From contig NZ_JIAL01000001.1 of NCBI RefSeq assembly GCF_000688455.1, forward strand, positions 3,193,001 to 3,257,000: a stretch of DNA of 64,000 bases, read 5' to 3'. Both the position numbers and the translations under genes were made by a program. This DNA is from Pseudacidobacterium ailaaui (GTDB lineage: Bacteria > Acidobacteriota > Terriglobia > Terriglobales > Acidobacteriaceae). Positions 1 to 8,899 of this stretch are shown here, piece after piece. The notes beneath the pieces are model-generated. The model saw nothing but the letters and a program-made list of their open reading frames with translations. It did not search any database and was not told the DNA's origin. Positions within the stretch are counted from its first letter, which is position 1; each line of letters starts with the position of its first letter.

Positions 1-355
1 GCTTGCGCAGTTCCTGACGAAGCAGCCACGCCGCATTCTGCTTGATAAAGATCTGCTGCTCAAAGAGTGAGGGGTCGCGCAGTTCCATAAATTCGTGCGT
101 GTAGCGTGCAAAGCAATACCTGCATCCAAATTCGCATCCGCGATAAGGGTTGATGCTTCTGCCAAAAGGTACGCCACGCTTTGAAATGACTGGATTCAAG
201 ACCGAACGGACCTGCATCGCGCGATATTCTGTGAGATGGCCTGTATCTGCGACGGCGGACTGGCTTGCGATGCGGGCAATCCCGATGAGAGGTGTCGGTC
301 CGGGACCGGAAGGGAAGAGCGGCAGAGTATGAAGATTCGCTTTTTCTTCGCCCAT
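1..355 (-). CDS. Radical SAM protein, SplB/PA0069-like (partial, 3' end outside window)
   Basis: Reading the minus strand from an ATG at 355 gives an open frame running off the left edge with no stop, so this is the first ~118 residues of a longer protein. It carries INPYRGCEFGCRYCFARY, with a CX3CX2C cluster at Cys74, Cys78 and Cys81. That is the 4Fe-4S/SAM-binding signature of radical SAM proteins of the SplB/PA0069/Rv2578c type, often called DNA repair photolyase-like. The cysteine motif and the INPYRGC context are seen directly; the reaction is unknown. An in-frame ATG about 18 codons upstream is an alternative start. No strong ribosome binding site is visible before either. Other long frames here are shadows of it. 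Confidence 0.8.
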   Translation of the reverse strand, partial: MGEEKANLHTLPLFPSGPGPTPLIGIARIASQSAVADTGHLTEYRAMQVRSVLNPVISKRGVPFGRSINPYRGCEFGCRYCFARYTHEFMELRDPSLFEQQIFIKQNAAWLLRQELRK

Positions 356-431
356 GCAGACAACAGTAAGCCGGAATGAAATCCAAGTCAATCCACGGTG
401 CGAAAACATCTCATGATGAAGGAGTTATGCA

Positions 432-1142
432 ATGAATGATCTAAAGGGAACTACTGTCACCTGGTTGGGGCACGCAACGGTGCTGATTGGAACTCCGAAG
501 GGTGTTTCCATTCTCATTGACCCGTTTATTACCGGAAATCCGAAATACCCCAAGGGATACAAGCTGCCAGACAAGATCGACCTGGTTCTGGCTACGCATG
601 GCCATGGAGACCATATTGCAGACCTGGTAGAGGTGGCAACCCGACATCACGCTACGGTGGTAGGGATGCCCGAGGTTGTAGTTTGGGCCCAGTCCAAGGG
701 GGTAAAGAATGGCGTCGGAATGAATCTTGGGGGCACCTGGCATTATGAGGATGCCGCCATCAGCATGGTCGAGGCAAAGCACAGTTCCGGCATTGTGGAT
801 GGCGAGCAGAAGATTTATGGCGGAGAGGCAGCAGGCTATGTTCTTACGATAGAAAATGGTCCGGTGCTCTACCATGCCGGCGATACGGCGCTCTTCTCAG
901 ACATGCAGTTGATCCGCGATCTGTACCAGCCGCAACTGGGGATGCTTCCGATTGGAGACCACTACACCATGGGGCCGAAGGCGGCAGCTCTGGCTGCGAA
1001 ATATCTTGGGCTCAAGAGCATTTTGCCCATTCATTACGGGACCTTTCCTGTGCTAACAGGAACGCCTGAGGAGCTGAAGAAGCATCTGGAGGGAAGCGGC
1101 ATTGAAGTGAAGGCAATTGGGCCGGGAGAAAGCATCCGATAA
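432..1142 (+). CDS. UPF0173-type metal-dependent hydrolase (MBL fold)
   Basis: This 236-aa protein starts with the UPF0173 pattern [12 protein letters not shown] and has the zinc-binding THGHGDH motif at about residues 55-61. Later histidines ([17 protein letters not shown]) complete a metallo-beta-lactamase fold. It should be a cytoplasmic metal-dependent hydrolase of unknown substrate (E. coli UlaG and the YtkL proteins are relatives). Length is normal for the family. The start is supported by GAAGGAG a few bases upstream. The stop codon ends one base before the 3' end of the opposite-strand tRNA-Ser, and a strong intrinsic terminator in the plus direction lies about 145 bp on, so its transcript probably reads antisense through the tRNA gene. 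Confidence 0.9.
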   Translation: MNDLKGTTVTWLGHATVLIGTPKGVSILIDPFITGNPKYPKGYKLPDKIDLVLATHGHGDHIADLVEVATRHHATVVGMPEVVVWAQSKGVKNGVGMNLGGTWHYEDAAISMVEAKHSSGIVDGEQKIYGGEAAGYVLTIENGPVLYHAGDTALFSDMQLIRDLYQPQLGMLPIGDHYTMGPKAAALAAKYLGLKSILPIHYGTFPVLTGTPEELKKHLEGSGIEVKAIGPGESIR

Positions 1143-1232
1143 TGGCGGAGAGAGTGGGATTCGAACCCACGATACGCTTTCACGTATACACGCTTTCCAA
1201 GCGTGCGCCTTCAGCCACTCGGCCATCTCTCC
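1143..1232 (-). tRNA. tRNA-Ser (GGA)
   Basis: Read on the minus strand, the gene begins GGAGAGATGGCCGAGTGG and ends TCTCTCC-G-CCA, with a perfect 7-bp acceptor stem, encoded CCA, a GGTTCGAATCC T-loop and the long variable arm of a class II tRNA. The anticodon loop CTTGGAAAG reads GGA, which decodes UCC/UCU. It lies one base from the stop codon of the convergent metallohydrolase gene. Confidence 0.97.
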
Positions 1233-1286
1233 GGGGAAGCGTTCTCTACTAACGGTAACATATTTTTCACCGTTCTTCCGTGGGGC

Positions 1287-1317
1287 AAGGAGGCCATCGG
1301 GCCTCCTTTACTTTTTT
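1287..1317 (+). terminator. Intrinsic terminator (plus strand)
   Basis: AAGGAGGCC, loop ATCG, GGCCTCCTT gives a perfect 9-bp stem followed by TACTTTTTT. It would end plus-strand transcripts from the metallohydrolase. It sits inside the longest possible reading frame of the MATE gene, which argues for a later MATE start. Confidence 0.8.
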
Positions 1318-1384
1318 GCATTTTGGTCCAATTCTTTACGCGGTGGTTCAAGTCATTCTCACGTTCCTTCGTTACATTAAAAGG

Positions 1385-2743
1385 GTGCCGGTCCTGTTTG
1401 AGGAAACAAAAATCGGGCGAGAGTTACGCGAGCTGATGGCCCTGGCCGTGCCCGTTGTCTTGTCGGAGCTTGGCTGGATGTCCATGTCCATTGTGGACAC
1501 CATCATGGTGGGCCGCCTCAGCGCGGAGGCCATCGGGGCCGTTGGCATGGGCAATGCGGTCTATTATGCTCCGGCGCTTTTTGGAATTGGTGTACTGCTT
1601 GGGCTGGACACGCTGGTTTCCCAGGCCTATGGCCGCGGCGACTTTGATGAGTGCCATCGCTGGCTCTCGCAGGGCGTGTATCTGGCCATCGGATTTACAC
1701 CTGTCCTGATGCTGCTGCTTTGGGCCGCGCCCCTGGCCTTTCCTTATTTGCATGTAAACCCCGTCGTCAGCGGGCAAAGCGCGGATTATCTGCGAATCCT
1801 CAACTGGGGAACCTTGCCGCTGCTGCTTTACGCGGCCTTCCGTCGTTATCTGCAGGGCGTGAAGCGGGTCAAGCCGGTGAGTTTTGCCCTGATTTCGGCA
1901 AACCTCATTAACTGGGGCGGAAACTGGGCTTTGATTTACGGACACCTGGGATGTCCTGCTATGGGGGTCCGTGGATCAGCACTCTCAACCTGTCTGGCCC
2001 GTGTCTATATGGCTGCGGTGCTCATTGTTGCCGCATGGAAAAATGAAGCCGAACGTGGGCACAATCTGTTCGCACACTGGCCGGGAGTGTCACGTCGCCG
2101 TGTTCGCGCTCTGATGAAACTCGGAACACCTGCTGCGGCGCAGATTGTGATGGAAGTCGGGGCCTTTGGCGCTGCTACCGTGATGGCCAGCAGGTTGACC
2201 CCTGTTGCTTTGGCCGCACATCAGATTGCACTCAACTGCGCTTCATTCACCTATATGGTCCCTCTGGGAACATCGGCTGCGGCCGCCGTTGCCGTTGGAC
2301 ATGCTGTTGGAGCAGGCAACGCTCCGCGCGCCCGGCGGGCAGGATGGCTGGCGCTTGCCGTGGGAGTGGCTTTCATGGCGTGTGCAGCCATGGTCTTCAT
2401 TTTTGCCCCGCATCTGGTACTCGACATCTATACCAACCAGGAAGTGGTGGTGGGCACCGGAGTGCGTCTTCTGGCCATGGCCGCGGCGTTTCAGGTCTTT
2501 GATGGGATCCAGACCATTGCCACAGGCGCACTGCGCGGGCTGGGAGAGACACGCGCCACAATGGTGGCAAATTTTTGCGGTTATTGGCTTTTTGGCCTAC
2601 CCCTGGGGTATTTTCTGTGCTTCTCCCAAGGGAAAGGCATCCTGGGTTTGTGGACGGGCCTGACGCTTGCGCTGGTGTTGATCGCAATCGTTCTCTTATT
2701 CCAGTGGTCGCGCCAGTCCGGAAGACTGGCGCAGGCTGCCTGA
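1385..2743 (+). CDS. MATE family multidrug/metabolite efflux transporter
   Basis: The protein is polytopic, with about 12 hydrophobic segments in two homologous halves. It opens ALAVPVVLSELGWMSMSIVDTIMVGRL, the typical first helix of MATE (NorM/DinF-type) antiporters, which export cationic drugs or metabolites against Na+ or H+ at the inner membrane. From GTG 1385 it has 452 residues, normal for the family. The frame is open back to a GTG at 1280, but that stretch encodes an intrinsic terminator hairpin and no MATE sequence, so 1385 is preferred; the exact start is uncertain. It converges with acs, with only 5 bp between the stop codons. The substrate cannot be told from sequence. Confidence 0.88.
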   Translation: MPVLFEETKIGRELRELMALAVPVVLSELGWMSMSIVDTIMVGRLSAEAIGAVGMGNAVYYAPALFGIGVLLGLDTLVSQAYGRGDFDECHRWLSQGVYLAIGFTPVLMLLLWAAPLAFPYLHVNPVVSGQSADYLRILNWGTLPLLLYAAFRRYLQGVKRVKPVSFALISANLINWGGNWALIYGHLGCPAMGVRGSALSTCLARVYMAAVLIVAAWKNEAERGHNLFAHWPGVSRRRVRALMKLGTPAAAQIVMEVGAFGAATVMASRLTPVALAAHQIALNCASFTYMVPLGTSAAAAVAVGHAVGAGNAPRARRAGWLALAVGVAFMACAAMVFIFAPHLVLDIYTNQEVVVGTGVRLLAMAAAFQVFDGIQTIATGALRGLGETRATMVANFCGYWLFGLPLGYFLCFSQGKGILGLWTGLTLALVLIAIVLLFQWSRQSGRLAQAA

Positions 2744-2748
2744 GAACG

Positions 2749-4716
2749 CTACTCGTCCTGTTCCCGCAATCTGGCGATCACGCTGAAGTCCTCCAGCGTG
2801 GTGGTGTCGCCTTTAATTTCCCCATTGGTGGCAAGCTCCCTTAACAGCCGCCTCATGATTTTGCCAGATCGTGTTTTCGGTAACTGGTCGGTAAAGCGGA
2901 TGTCGTCCGGTTTTGCCAGCGCGCCAATCTCCTTTGCCACCCATGCGCGAAGCTCTTCCTTCAACTCACGAGATGGCTGATGGCCGCTTTCGAGGGTCAC
3001 GAAAGCGGCAACGGCCTGCCCTTTCAAATCATCAGGACGGCCAACCACTGCGGCTTCGGCCACTTTGGGATGTGCGACGAGCGCAGACTCAACCTCCATG
3101 GTCCCCAGGCGATGTCCGCTTACGTTCAAGACATCGTCCACGCGCCCCATCAGCCAGAAGCAGCCATCTTCATCCACGCGGGCCCCGTCGCCGGTGAAGT
3201 ATGCACCAGGGACCTCTGACCAGTAGGCATTCACATACCGGTCCGGATCATTAAAGATTGTTCGGGCCATCGATGGCCAGGGTCTGCGAATGATCAAAAG
3301 GCCACCATGCCCGGCAGGAACAGGACTGCCATCTTTGGCTACAACTTCCGGCACGATGCCAAAGAAAGGCCTTGTTGCGGAACCAGGCTTGGTGGGAACA
3401 GCGCCGGGGATGGGGGCAATCATGATGCCCCCGGTTTCGGTCTGCCACCAGGTGTCCACTATGGGACACCGGCCCTTGCCAATGACCTCTCGATACCACA
3501 TCCATGCTTCAGGATTGATGGGCTCTCCGACCGTGCCCAGCAGCCGCAGCGAATCAAGACGGTGCTTTTGCGGGTACTGGTCTCCCCATTTCATGAATGC
3601 GCGGATTGCGGTCGGTGCTGTGTAAAACACGGTGACCTTATGGTCATCAATGATCTTCCAGAAACGGTCAGGGGCAGGGAAGTTCGGTGCTCCTTCATAC
3701 ATGAGCGTGGTCACACCGTTCTGCAGGATTCCATAGACCACATAGGAATGACCTGTCACCCATCCAATGTCCGCCGAGCACCAGTAGATATCCTCGTCCC
3801 GCAAATCAAAGATGTATTTGCTGGTCAGATAGGTCTGCACAGCGTATCCGCCAGTAGTGTGGACCAGGCCTTTTGGCTTTCCTGTGGTCCCTGAGGTGTA
3901 GAGGATATAAAGCGGGTCTTCAGAGTCCAGTTCTTCCGCAGGGCAATCCGCGGCGGCTTGGGCGATGAGCTCATGCCACCAGTGGTCACGCCCCGGTTTC
4001 ATACTGACTTCAGAGCCAGAACGTTTCAGAACCACAACATTCTTTACCGAAGGGCAGTGGGCCAGGGCCTCGTCTACAGTGGCTTTCAGCCTGACTTCTG
4101 CACCGCGGCGGAAGGACGTGTCCTGCGTAATGATGGCTGTACACTGGGCATCGTTCACGCGGTCCACGATCGCGTGTGCCGCAAACCCTCCAAAGATGAC
4201 CGAGTGGACAGCGCCAATGCGCGCACAGGCAAGAATGGCTATCGCCAGCTCTGGGGTCATTCCCATATAGACTGCGACGCGGTCACCCTTCTGAATACCA
4301 AGACCTTTCAGAACATTGGCGAAGCGCTGCACCTCGGCATGGAGTTCGCCAAATGTAATTCTGCGGACTTCTCCAGGCTCTCCCTCCCACAGAATGGCGA
4401 CTTTGTCTTGTTTCCCACCGAGAACATGACGGTCCACACAGTTGTAGCAAAGGTTGGTTTTACCGCCAACAAACCATTTGGCCCAGGGTTGGTTCCACTC
4501 AAGCACCTTGTTCCATGGCTGGAACCAATGCAGCTCGCGTGCAGCATCGGCCCAGAAGCCCTCTGGGTCCTCCACCGAGCGCCGGTAGATCTGTTCATAT
4601 TCCGCAAGGCTTTTCACATGGGCCTTTGCGGCAAATTCCGCTGGAGGAGGAAAGACGCGATTTTCGCGCAGAATGGAATCAAGATGCGGATTGGAACTGG
4701 TAGCCGAAGACGCCAT
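2749..4716 (-). CDS. acs: Acetyl-coenzyme A synthetase
   Basis: AMP-forming acetate-CoA ligase activating acetate to acetyl-CoA via acetyl-AMP. The 655-aa length matches the family (about 650). Visible signatures are the phosphate-binding loop [18 protein letters not shown], the core motif [13 protein letters not shown], and the C-terminal [12 protein letters not shown], whose final lysine is the acetylation-regulated catalytic residue in Acs enzymes. The ACS N-terminal domain ([19 protein letters not shown]) is intact. The ATG at 4716 was chosen because translation from there begins in the usual Acs N-terminus; the frame stays open about 50 codons further upstream without family similarity. 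It is transcribed divergently from sixA with about 220 bp between. Confidence 0.95.
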   Translation of the reverse strand: MASSATSSNPHLDSILRENRVFPPPAEFAAKAHVKSLAEYEQIYRRSVEDPEGFWADAARELHWFQPWNKVLEWNQPWAKWFVGGKTNLCYNCVDRHVLGGKQDKVAILWEGEPGEVRRITFGELHAEVQRFANVLKGLGIQKGDRVAVYMGMTPELAIAILACARIGAVHSVIFGGFAAHAIVDRVNDAQCTAIITQDTSFRRGAEVRLKATVDEALAHCPSVKNVVVLKRSGSEVSMKPGRDHWWHELIAQAAADCPAEELDSEDPLYILYTSGTTGKPKGLVHTTGGYAVQTYLTSKYIFDLRDEDIYWCSADIGWVTGHSYVVYGILQNGVTTLMYEGAPNFPAPDRFWKIIDDHKVTVFYTAPTAIRAFMKWGDQYPQKHRLDSLRLLGTVGEPINPEAWMWYREVIGKGRCPIVDTWWQTETGGIMIAPIPGAVPTKPGSATRPFFGIVPEVVAKDGSPVPAGHGGLLIIRRPWPSMARTIFNDPDRYVNAYWSEVPGAYFTGDGARVDEDGCFWLMGRVDDVLNVSGHRLGTMEVESALVAHPKVAEAAVVGRPDDLKGQAVAAFVTLESGHQPSRELKEELRAWVAKEIGALAKPDDIRFTDQLPKTRSGKIMRRLLRELATNGEIKGDTTTLEDFSVIARLREQDE

Positions 4717-4935
4717 GCGTACGATGAGACCTCTTTCCGGTAAAAATCTTCCCGCATTCACGTTAAAGGCTAGCGGTAACCAGTGGCAAGATACCACGGC
4801 AAGTCCTGAGCAACCCCTCGTGGATCTTGCTGCGCATGGGCCCGGCCTGTCGTGCCTTTCTCGATGCATCCAATTGTTACAATAAGATGAATCGAACGTT
4901 TCTGTGTGTGCTTTCCAAAGGAAAGAGCCTCTTCC

Positions 4936-5463
4936 ATGAACCTATATATTCTGCGTCATGCAAGCGCCGGAACACGGCGCAAAAACCCGCTTCTTGATGT
5001 AAAACGTCCACTGGACAAGGAAGGCAAACAGCAATGTATGCTGATTGCCAGTTATCTGAATGCGCTGGATGTACAGTTTGACCTGGTGGCCTCCAGCCCT
5101 CTGAAGCGCGCCTTGCAGACCGCATCGCTGGTTGGGACCGAGGTCGGTTATGACCAAAAAATTCAGGTGACAGAAACACTTCTGCCGGAAGCGCCAATTA
5201 CCAAATTCCAGGAATTTATTGGCGGCCTTGAGAAGTACGAGAATGTGCTACTTGTAGGGCATAATCCTAATCTGCCGCAGTTTCTGGGTGCGTTGATCGC
5301 TTCTCCGGGACGGGCTAGCATTCGCCTGCGCAAGGGGGCCATTGCCAGGGTGGACTATACGCGCCGCCCCGGTGTCCTGAACTGGCTGGTAGATCCGCGG
5401 ATCCTGCGGGGCGTTTATACCAGAGTGACAAAGAGGTCTTTGCGAAAGACCTCTTTAAAATAG
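4936..5463 (+). CDS. sixA: Phosphohistidine phosphatase SixA family
   Basis: The 175-aa protein begins [12 protein letters not shown], the RHG catalytic motif of the histidine phosphatase (phosphoglycerate-mutase-like) superfamily. It has the second conserved region [11 protein letters not shown] and the second catalytic histidine in LLVGHNPNL. SixA enzymes remove phosphate from phosphohistidine in phosphorelay or PTS proteins; here the partner is unknown. The start at 4936 is fixed by the family N-terminus, which must begin just before the RHG motif; GGAAAGAG lies upstream. Its last 49 bp overlap the 3' end of the convergent ppx gene, and the overlap contains a terminator hairpin. Confidence 0.88.
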   Translation: MNLYILRHASAGTRRKNPLLDVKRPLDKEGKQQCMLIASYLNALDVQFDLVASSPLKRALQTASLVGTEVGYDQKIQVTETLLPEAPITKFQEFIGGLEKYENVLLVGHNPNLPQFLGALIASPGRASIRLRKGAIARVDYTRRPGVLNWLVDPRILRGVYTRVTKRSLRKTSLK

Positions 5464-6944
5464 GCCGCTTCTTTGCGTAAAGACCACATTTCCAGCTCTG
5501 CACCGGTGGGGCCGGGATAAATCTGCAGCACTACTTGTTTGGGATAGACTTGCACCTTCACCCTCAGGACATCGCTGGCACGGTCCTGGTTGAGCGCCAC
5601 AGCCAGACGCAGCAAGACCACAGCCCGCCGCACATGCTCATGTTCTTCCGCCGGCACTTGCCGCATCGTGCGACCTGTGGATTCCGGACGGCTTTTCCCT
5701 AAATAGCGGGCAATGGCCGAAGTGATCGTCCGCTGTACAGGAGTGAAACCGAACATCTCAGAATTGGCGATGATGTACTGCGCATGGCGGTGATATCCCT
5801 GATAATTCAGGAATTTGCCAATGTCGCGCAGCATCGCCGCAGCCTCAAGCCAAGTAAGATACTCTTTCGGTAATCTGTGGATCGAGTTGAGATCATGAAA
5901 TAGCTGTACGGCGTGATGGCGTACCGGTTCTGCCTGCCTTGGGTCTACTCCATACTTACGGCAGATTTCCAAGACCGCTTCCCAGCGCTCGCGCTCGAAC
6001 TGTCTATGGGCAAGCGCGCGCGGGTCCTGCTCAGCGAGCATCTGGGCCAGGATGCCATCACGAAGGCCCATGGGAGAGTAACGGAATCCTGGCAAAGAAT
6101 AGGCCTCAAGCAGTTCCGCAAAAACATGGGCCCCGGCAACAATGATTTCAGAGCGGCGAGGTCCAATCCCCGGAACACCCATGCGTTCCGCATTGTTCAT
6201 CTTCGTCAGCTTTTCGGCAAGCCGGCGAATGCTTTGAGTTGAGGTGATTTTTTTAAGGCCATCGGTACGGCTTTTTGTGGTCGCCCGTCCAGCCTCTGAA
6301 AGCGCCGCGGCAGTCCCGGACGTGGCAATCACCGTCTGCACCCGCGTGGGGCGAACCCGTCGCTCGGCACGACGTAACTCCCGTGCAATGAATTGCTTAA
6401 GACGAGCAATGTCTTCTTGTGAGGGCGGGTCACTGTGCAGAAACTCCTGCGTAAGTCGGACCGCACCTAAAGGCACACTCATGGTCTCCTTGATCCGCTT
6501 GTTTTCAGAAAGCGAGATCTCACAGCTTCCACCACCAACATCAATCAGCAAACAGCGGCCAGAGGTCCCAGGCTCATTGCTCATAACGCCGCGATGGATC
6601 AGGCGGCCCTCCTCCAGTCCGGAGATAATTTCTACCTCCCATCCCGTTTCATCGCGCACCCAGGCGAGAAAGGCACGTGCGTTTCTCGCATCGCGCATCG
6701 CTGCCGTGGCCACTGCCCGGACCCGGTCTGTGCCGTGCATCTGTACCGCGCGCTGAAACCGTTTCAGGGCGTTCAGGGTGGCGGACATGGCTTCCGGGGA
6801 GACCAGCCCAGTCTCAAAGACGCTGCTACCAAGCCGGGTGACTTCACGGTCCTCATGCAGGACCTTAAGTTTATGCTGTACAACGCGCGCGATTTTAAGG
6901 CGGCAGGAGTTGGACCCGATATCAATCGCAGCAAATGTCTGCAT
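5415..6944 (-). CDS. ppx: Ppx/GppA-family exopolyphosphatase / pppGpp phosphatase
   Basis: The 509-aa protein begins MQTFAAIDIGSNSCRL, the phosphate-1 motif of the ASKHA fold. It continues with the phosphate-2 motif LLIDVGGGSCEI and the family TSGTAAALSEA segment. After about residue 310 follows the helical HD-like domain of long Ppx enzymes, with HDLNSIHRLP and MLRDIGKFLNYQGYHRHAQY. The family hydrolyses terminal phosphate from polyphosphate or pppGpp; the two activities cannot be separated here. It lies 41 bp downstream of a small zinc-ribbon gene on the same strand, probably co-transcribed, and converges with sixA. Confidence 0.92.
   Translation of the reverse strand: MQTFAAIDIGSNSCRLKIARVVQHKLKVLHEDREVTRLGSSVFETGLVSPEAMSATLNALKRFQRAVQMHGTDRVRAVATAAMRDARNARAFLAWVRDETGWEVEIISGLEEGRLIHRGVMSNEPGTSGRCLLIDVGGGSCEISLSENKRIKETMSVPLGAVRLTQEFLHSDPPSQEDIARLKQFIARELRRAERRVRPTRVQTVIATSGTAAALSEAGRATTKSRTDGLKKITSTQSIRRLAEKLTKMNNAERMGVPGIGPRRSEIIVAGAHVFAELLEAYSLPGFRYSPMGLRDGILAQMLAEQDPRALAHRQFERERWEAVLEICRKYGVDPRQAEPVRHHAVQLFHDLNSIHRLPKEYLTWLEAAAMLRDIGKFLNYQGYHRHAQYIIANSEMFGFTPVQRTITSAIARYLGKSRPESTGRTMRQVPAEEHEHVRRAVVLLRLAVALNQDRASDVLRVKVQVYPKQVVLQIYPGPTGAELEMWSLRKEAAYFKEVFRKDLFVTLV
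5430..5456. terminator. Bidirectional terminator hairpin inside overlapping coding ends
   Basis: A perfect 12-bp inverted repeat (AAAGAGGTCTTT, loop GCG, AAAGACCTCTTT) ends with T's in both directions. It lies entirely within the coding sequence of both sixA and the convergent ppx gene, so it likely ends both transcripts while still encoding residues of both proteins. Confidence 0.7.
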
Positions 6945-6985
6945 GAAAAAGAAGATACACGAGTATCACGGCACGGTAGGGGACG

Positions 6986-7186
6986 CTAGCGGCTTAATTC
7001 ACCCTGCAGGGTCCGACGGGAGTGATGACCCCGGCTCTTTTGAAGAAAAATCTGACGGCAAATCTGGCATTCCCAGGGGTAGAGGCCCAGCTTGGGAAGA
7101 AGGTGCTCTTGCAAAAACCCACGCCGATGTGTACGCACGAGTGCTACGTTGTTGCAGTTAGGACAGGGGCGTTTCAAAGGGGCCAT
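6986..7186 (-). CDS. Small zinc-ribbon protein, function unknown
   Basis: This 66-aa protein has two CxxC knuckles, CPNC at residues 8-11 and CQIC at residues 40-43, separated by a basic segment with RTHRRGFLQEHLLPKLG. That layout fits a four-cysteine zinc ribbon. The basic tail (KSRGHHSRRTLQGELSR) suggests nucleic-acid contact, but that is inference. It is 41 bp upstream of ppx on the same strand and may be its operon partner. No named family is recognised with certainty; conserved cysteine spacing and sensible codons favour a real gene. Confidence 0.65.
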   Translation of the reverse strand: MAPLKRPCPNCNNVALVRTHRRGFLQEHLLPKLGLYPWECQICRQIFLQKSRGHHSRRTLQGELSR

Positions 7187-7335
7187 AGTAAGATCGAAAA
7201 ATATTACCTAAGTAAGATTTATCGTGTTACCCGGCTATCGTCAAGAAAAAGTGGGGCCCCCGCAAAGGAAATCGTGCGCAAGTATGGCCCAGGAGGGAAC
7301 GCAGAACAGGGACATGCCGCTCAGCGAGGGATAGG

Positions 7336-7361
7336 TGATACTCACCGACTGGTGAGTATCA
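7336..7361. repeat. Perfect inverted repeat overlapping the receiver-gene stop codon
   Basis: TGATACTCACC, loop GACT, GGTGAGTATCA forms an 11-bp perfect stem. It begins with the TGA stop of the minus-strand receiver gene. No T-run follows in either direction, so it is a weak candidate for a classic terminator and could instead be an mRNA 3'-end stabiliser or protein-binding dyad. Confidence 0.6.
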
Positions 7362-7748
7362 GGCGGTGCGACTGAGGCGTTCTTCTGTTCCCAGAATGGA
7401 ACGGGTGAGCTGAATCAAGTCCGTGGGGGCAAAAGGCTTCACGCGGCAAAGCACATTCAACCCTTTATATTCTTCTTCTACGCCCGGCATTCCGCTCAAT
7501 ACAAGGACGGGGACTGTAGGGTGAATTTTGCGGAGTTCAGAAACAAACCGTGGCCCGTGCATTGCGGGCATAAAGTGGTCGGTTATGACGAATCCGAACT
7601 GATCGCGCCGCTCTGGATTTTCCAGCAGTGCTAAAGCCTCTTTCGGGTCTCTTGTAACGACCACTGCATTCCCGGCGCTGGCGAGGATGGCCTTTCTGGT
7701 TGCGGCCTGAACAGGATCATCATCCAGCAGAAGAATTGTTGAGGACAT
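7359..7748 (-). CDS. Single-domain response regulator (CheY-like receiver)
   Basis: The 129-aa protein is a receiver domain only: an acidic pocket in ILLLDDDPVQA, the phosphoacceptor aspartate in FVITDHFMPAMHGPRF, the switch serine in VLVLSGMPG, and the conserved lysine in CRVKPFAP. No output domain follows, so it should act by protein contact or as a phosphate relay. No histidine kinase is adjacent, making it an orphan. MSSTILLLDDD at 7748 is the preferred start; the frame extends 11 codons upstream without family sequence. A perfect inverted repeat overlaps its stop codon. Confidence 0.88.
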   Translation of the reverse strand: MSSTILLLDDDPVQAATRKAILASAGNAVVVTRDPKEALALLENPERRDQFGFVITDHFMPAMHGPRFVSELRKIHPTVPVLVLSGMPGVEEEYKGLNVLCRVKPFAPTDLIQLTRSILGTEERLSRTA

Positions 7749-7841
7749 CTTGTTTGGGTACCCGCCTCTCGATAAGCACAATTTTCATGAAAGATGCAGA
7801 AATTTTATCTTCGGGTTGCCTCAGGATCTCTTTTCCCGGAT

Positions 7842-8804
7842 TCAGGACAGGGTAACTGAGTCTGTGACAGCGGGCAAGGCCAAACTTTTACGGAAATATT
7901 CCAGACATAGCTTCAGGCCGGTCTCCAGGTCGATTCGGGGCTCCCATCCCAGGAGTTCCTTGGCGCGCGAGATATCAGGCTTCCGCTGCGCTGGGTCATC
8001 CTCAGGAAGGGGACGGTGGATGATCCTGCTGGTCGAACCGGTGATTCGAAGTACGGCCTTGGCGCAATCGAGGATTGTCCATTCCTTAGGGTTGCCGATA
8101 TTGATGGGCGAGTGTACCTCAGACTGCGAAAGACGAAGAATGCCTTCGATCTCATCAGAGACATAACAGAAGCTGCGGGACTGTGATCCGTCTCCGTAGA
8201 CGGTGATGTCTTCGCCGCGCAGGGCCTGTATCAGAAAGTTGGAAATCACCCGTCCATCACTCGGTTTCAGACGCGGCCCATATGTATTGAAGATGCGCAC
8301 GATACGAGTATCAGCTTTACGGTAGCGATGGTAGGCCATGACCAGCGCTTCAGAGAAGCGTTTGGCTTCATCATATACAGAGCGCGGACCAACAGGGTTT
8401 ACGTTTCCCCAATAGTCCTCTGTCTGCGGATGGACCGCAGGGTCGCCATAGCATTCCGAGGTAGAAGCATGGAGAAATCGGGCCTGATATTTCTGCGCAT
8501 ACTCAAGCGCATTGCGGGTCCCCGTCGAGCCGGCATCCAGCGTTTCCACACCCAGTCGCAAATAGTCCTGCGGGCTGGCCGGAGAGGCAAAGTTAAACAC
8601 ATAATCGACTCTGCCAAAGTCAAACGGTTGGCAAATATCATGCTCGCGGAACTCGAAGCGCGGCTCCTTCGTGAGGTGGCTGAGGTTCTCCAGCGATCCA
8701 GTGCAGAGGTTGTCGATGCCAACGACGGAATGTCCTTCTGCTAAAAGAGCATCCGTCAAATGAGAGCCCAGAAAGCCTGCTGCGCCAGTAATAAGAATTC
8801 GCAT
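7842..8804 (-). CDS. UDP-glucuronate decarboxylase (extended SDR)
   Basis: A 320-aa nucleotide-sugar SDR with the NAD-binding GAAGFLGSHL at the N-terminus, the catalytic TSECYGDP segment and YDEAK (YxxxK). It has the UXS-type features NFASPASPQDY and VNPVGPRSVYDEAKR, which distinguish UDP-glucuronate decarboxylases (UDP-xylose synthases) from 4,6-dehydratases. The product would be UDP-xylose for surface polysaccharide or glycan. Its substrate could be supplied by the UDP-glucose dehydrogenase at the right end of the window. The start at 8804 gives the family MRILITGAAGF N-terminus. It is divergent from the S9 peptidase with 95 bp between. Confidence 0.88.
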   Translation of the reverse strand: MRILITGAAGFLGSHLTDALLAEGHSVVGIDNLCTGSLENLSHLTKEPRFEFREHDICQPFDFGRVDYVFNFASPASPQDYLRLGVETLDAGSTGTRNALEYAQKYQARFLHASTSECYGDPAVHPQTEDYWGNVNPVGPRSVYDEAKRFSEALVMAYHRYRKADTRIVRIFNTYGPRLKPSDGRVISNFLIQALRGEDITVYGDGSQSRSFCYVSDEIEGILRLSQSEVHSPINIGNPKEWTILDCAKAVLRITGSTSRIIHRPLPEDDPAQRKPDISRAKELLGWEPRIDLETGLKLCLEYFRKSLALPAVTDSVTLS

Positions 8805-8899
8805 CTTTTGCGTGTCTCTCTCAAAAGAGAATAACAAGGCCAACTTTTGGATGTATTGGGTGCGTTTTCAGGCTATATTCAGCTTTCCGGAGAAACTTC

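Noticed and set aside
60-386. 108-codon minus-strand frame at the left edge
   Set aside because: It is out of phase with the radical SAM frame, which carries a clear CX3CX2C motif and covers the same bases.
1280-1384. Longer N-terminus for the MATE transporter from GTG 1280
   Set aside because: It would translate an intrinsic terminator hairpin and has no family sequence.
3958-4743. 261-codon plus-strand frame inside acs
   Set aside because: Shadow of the acetyl-CoA synthetase reading frame on the opposite strand.
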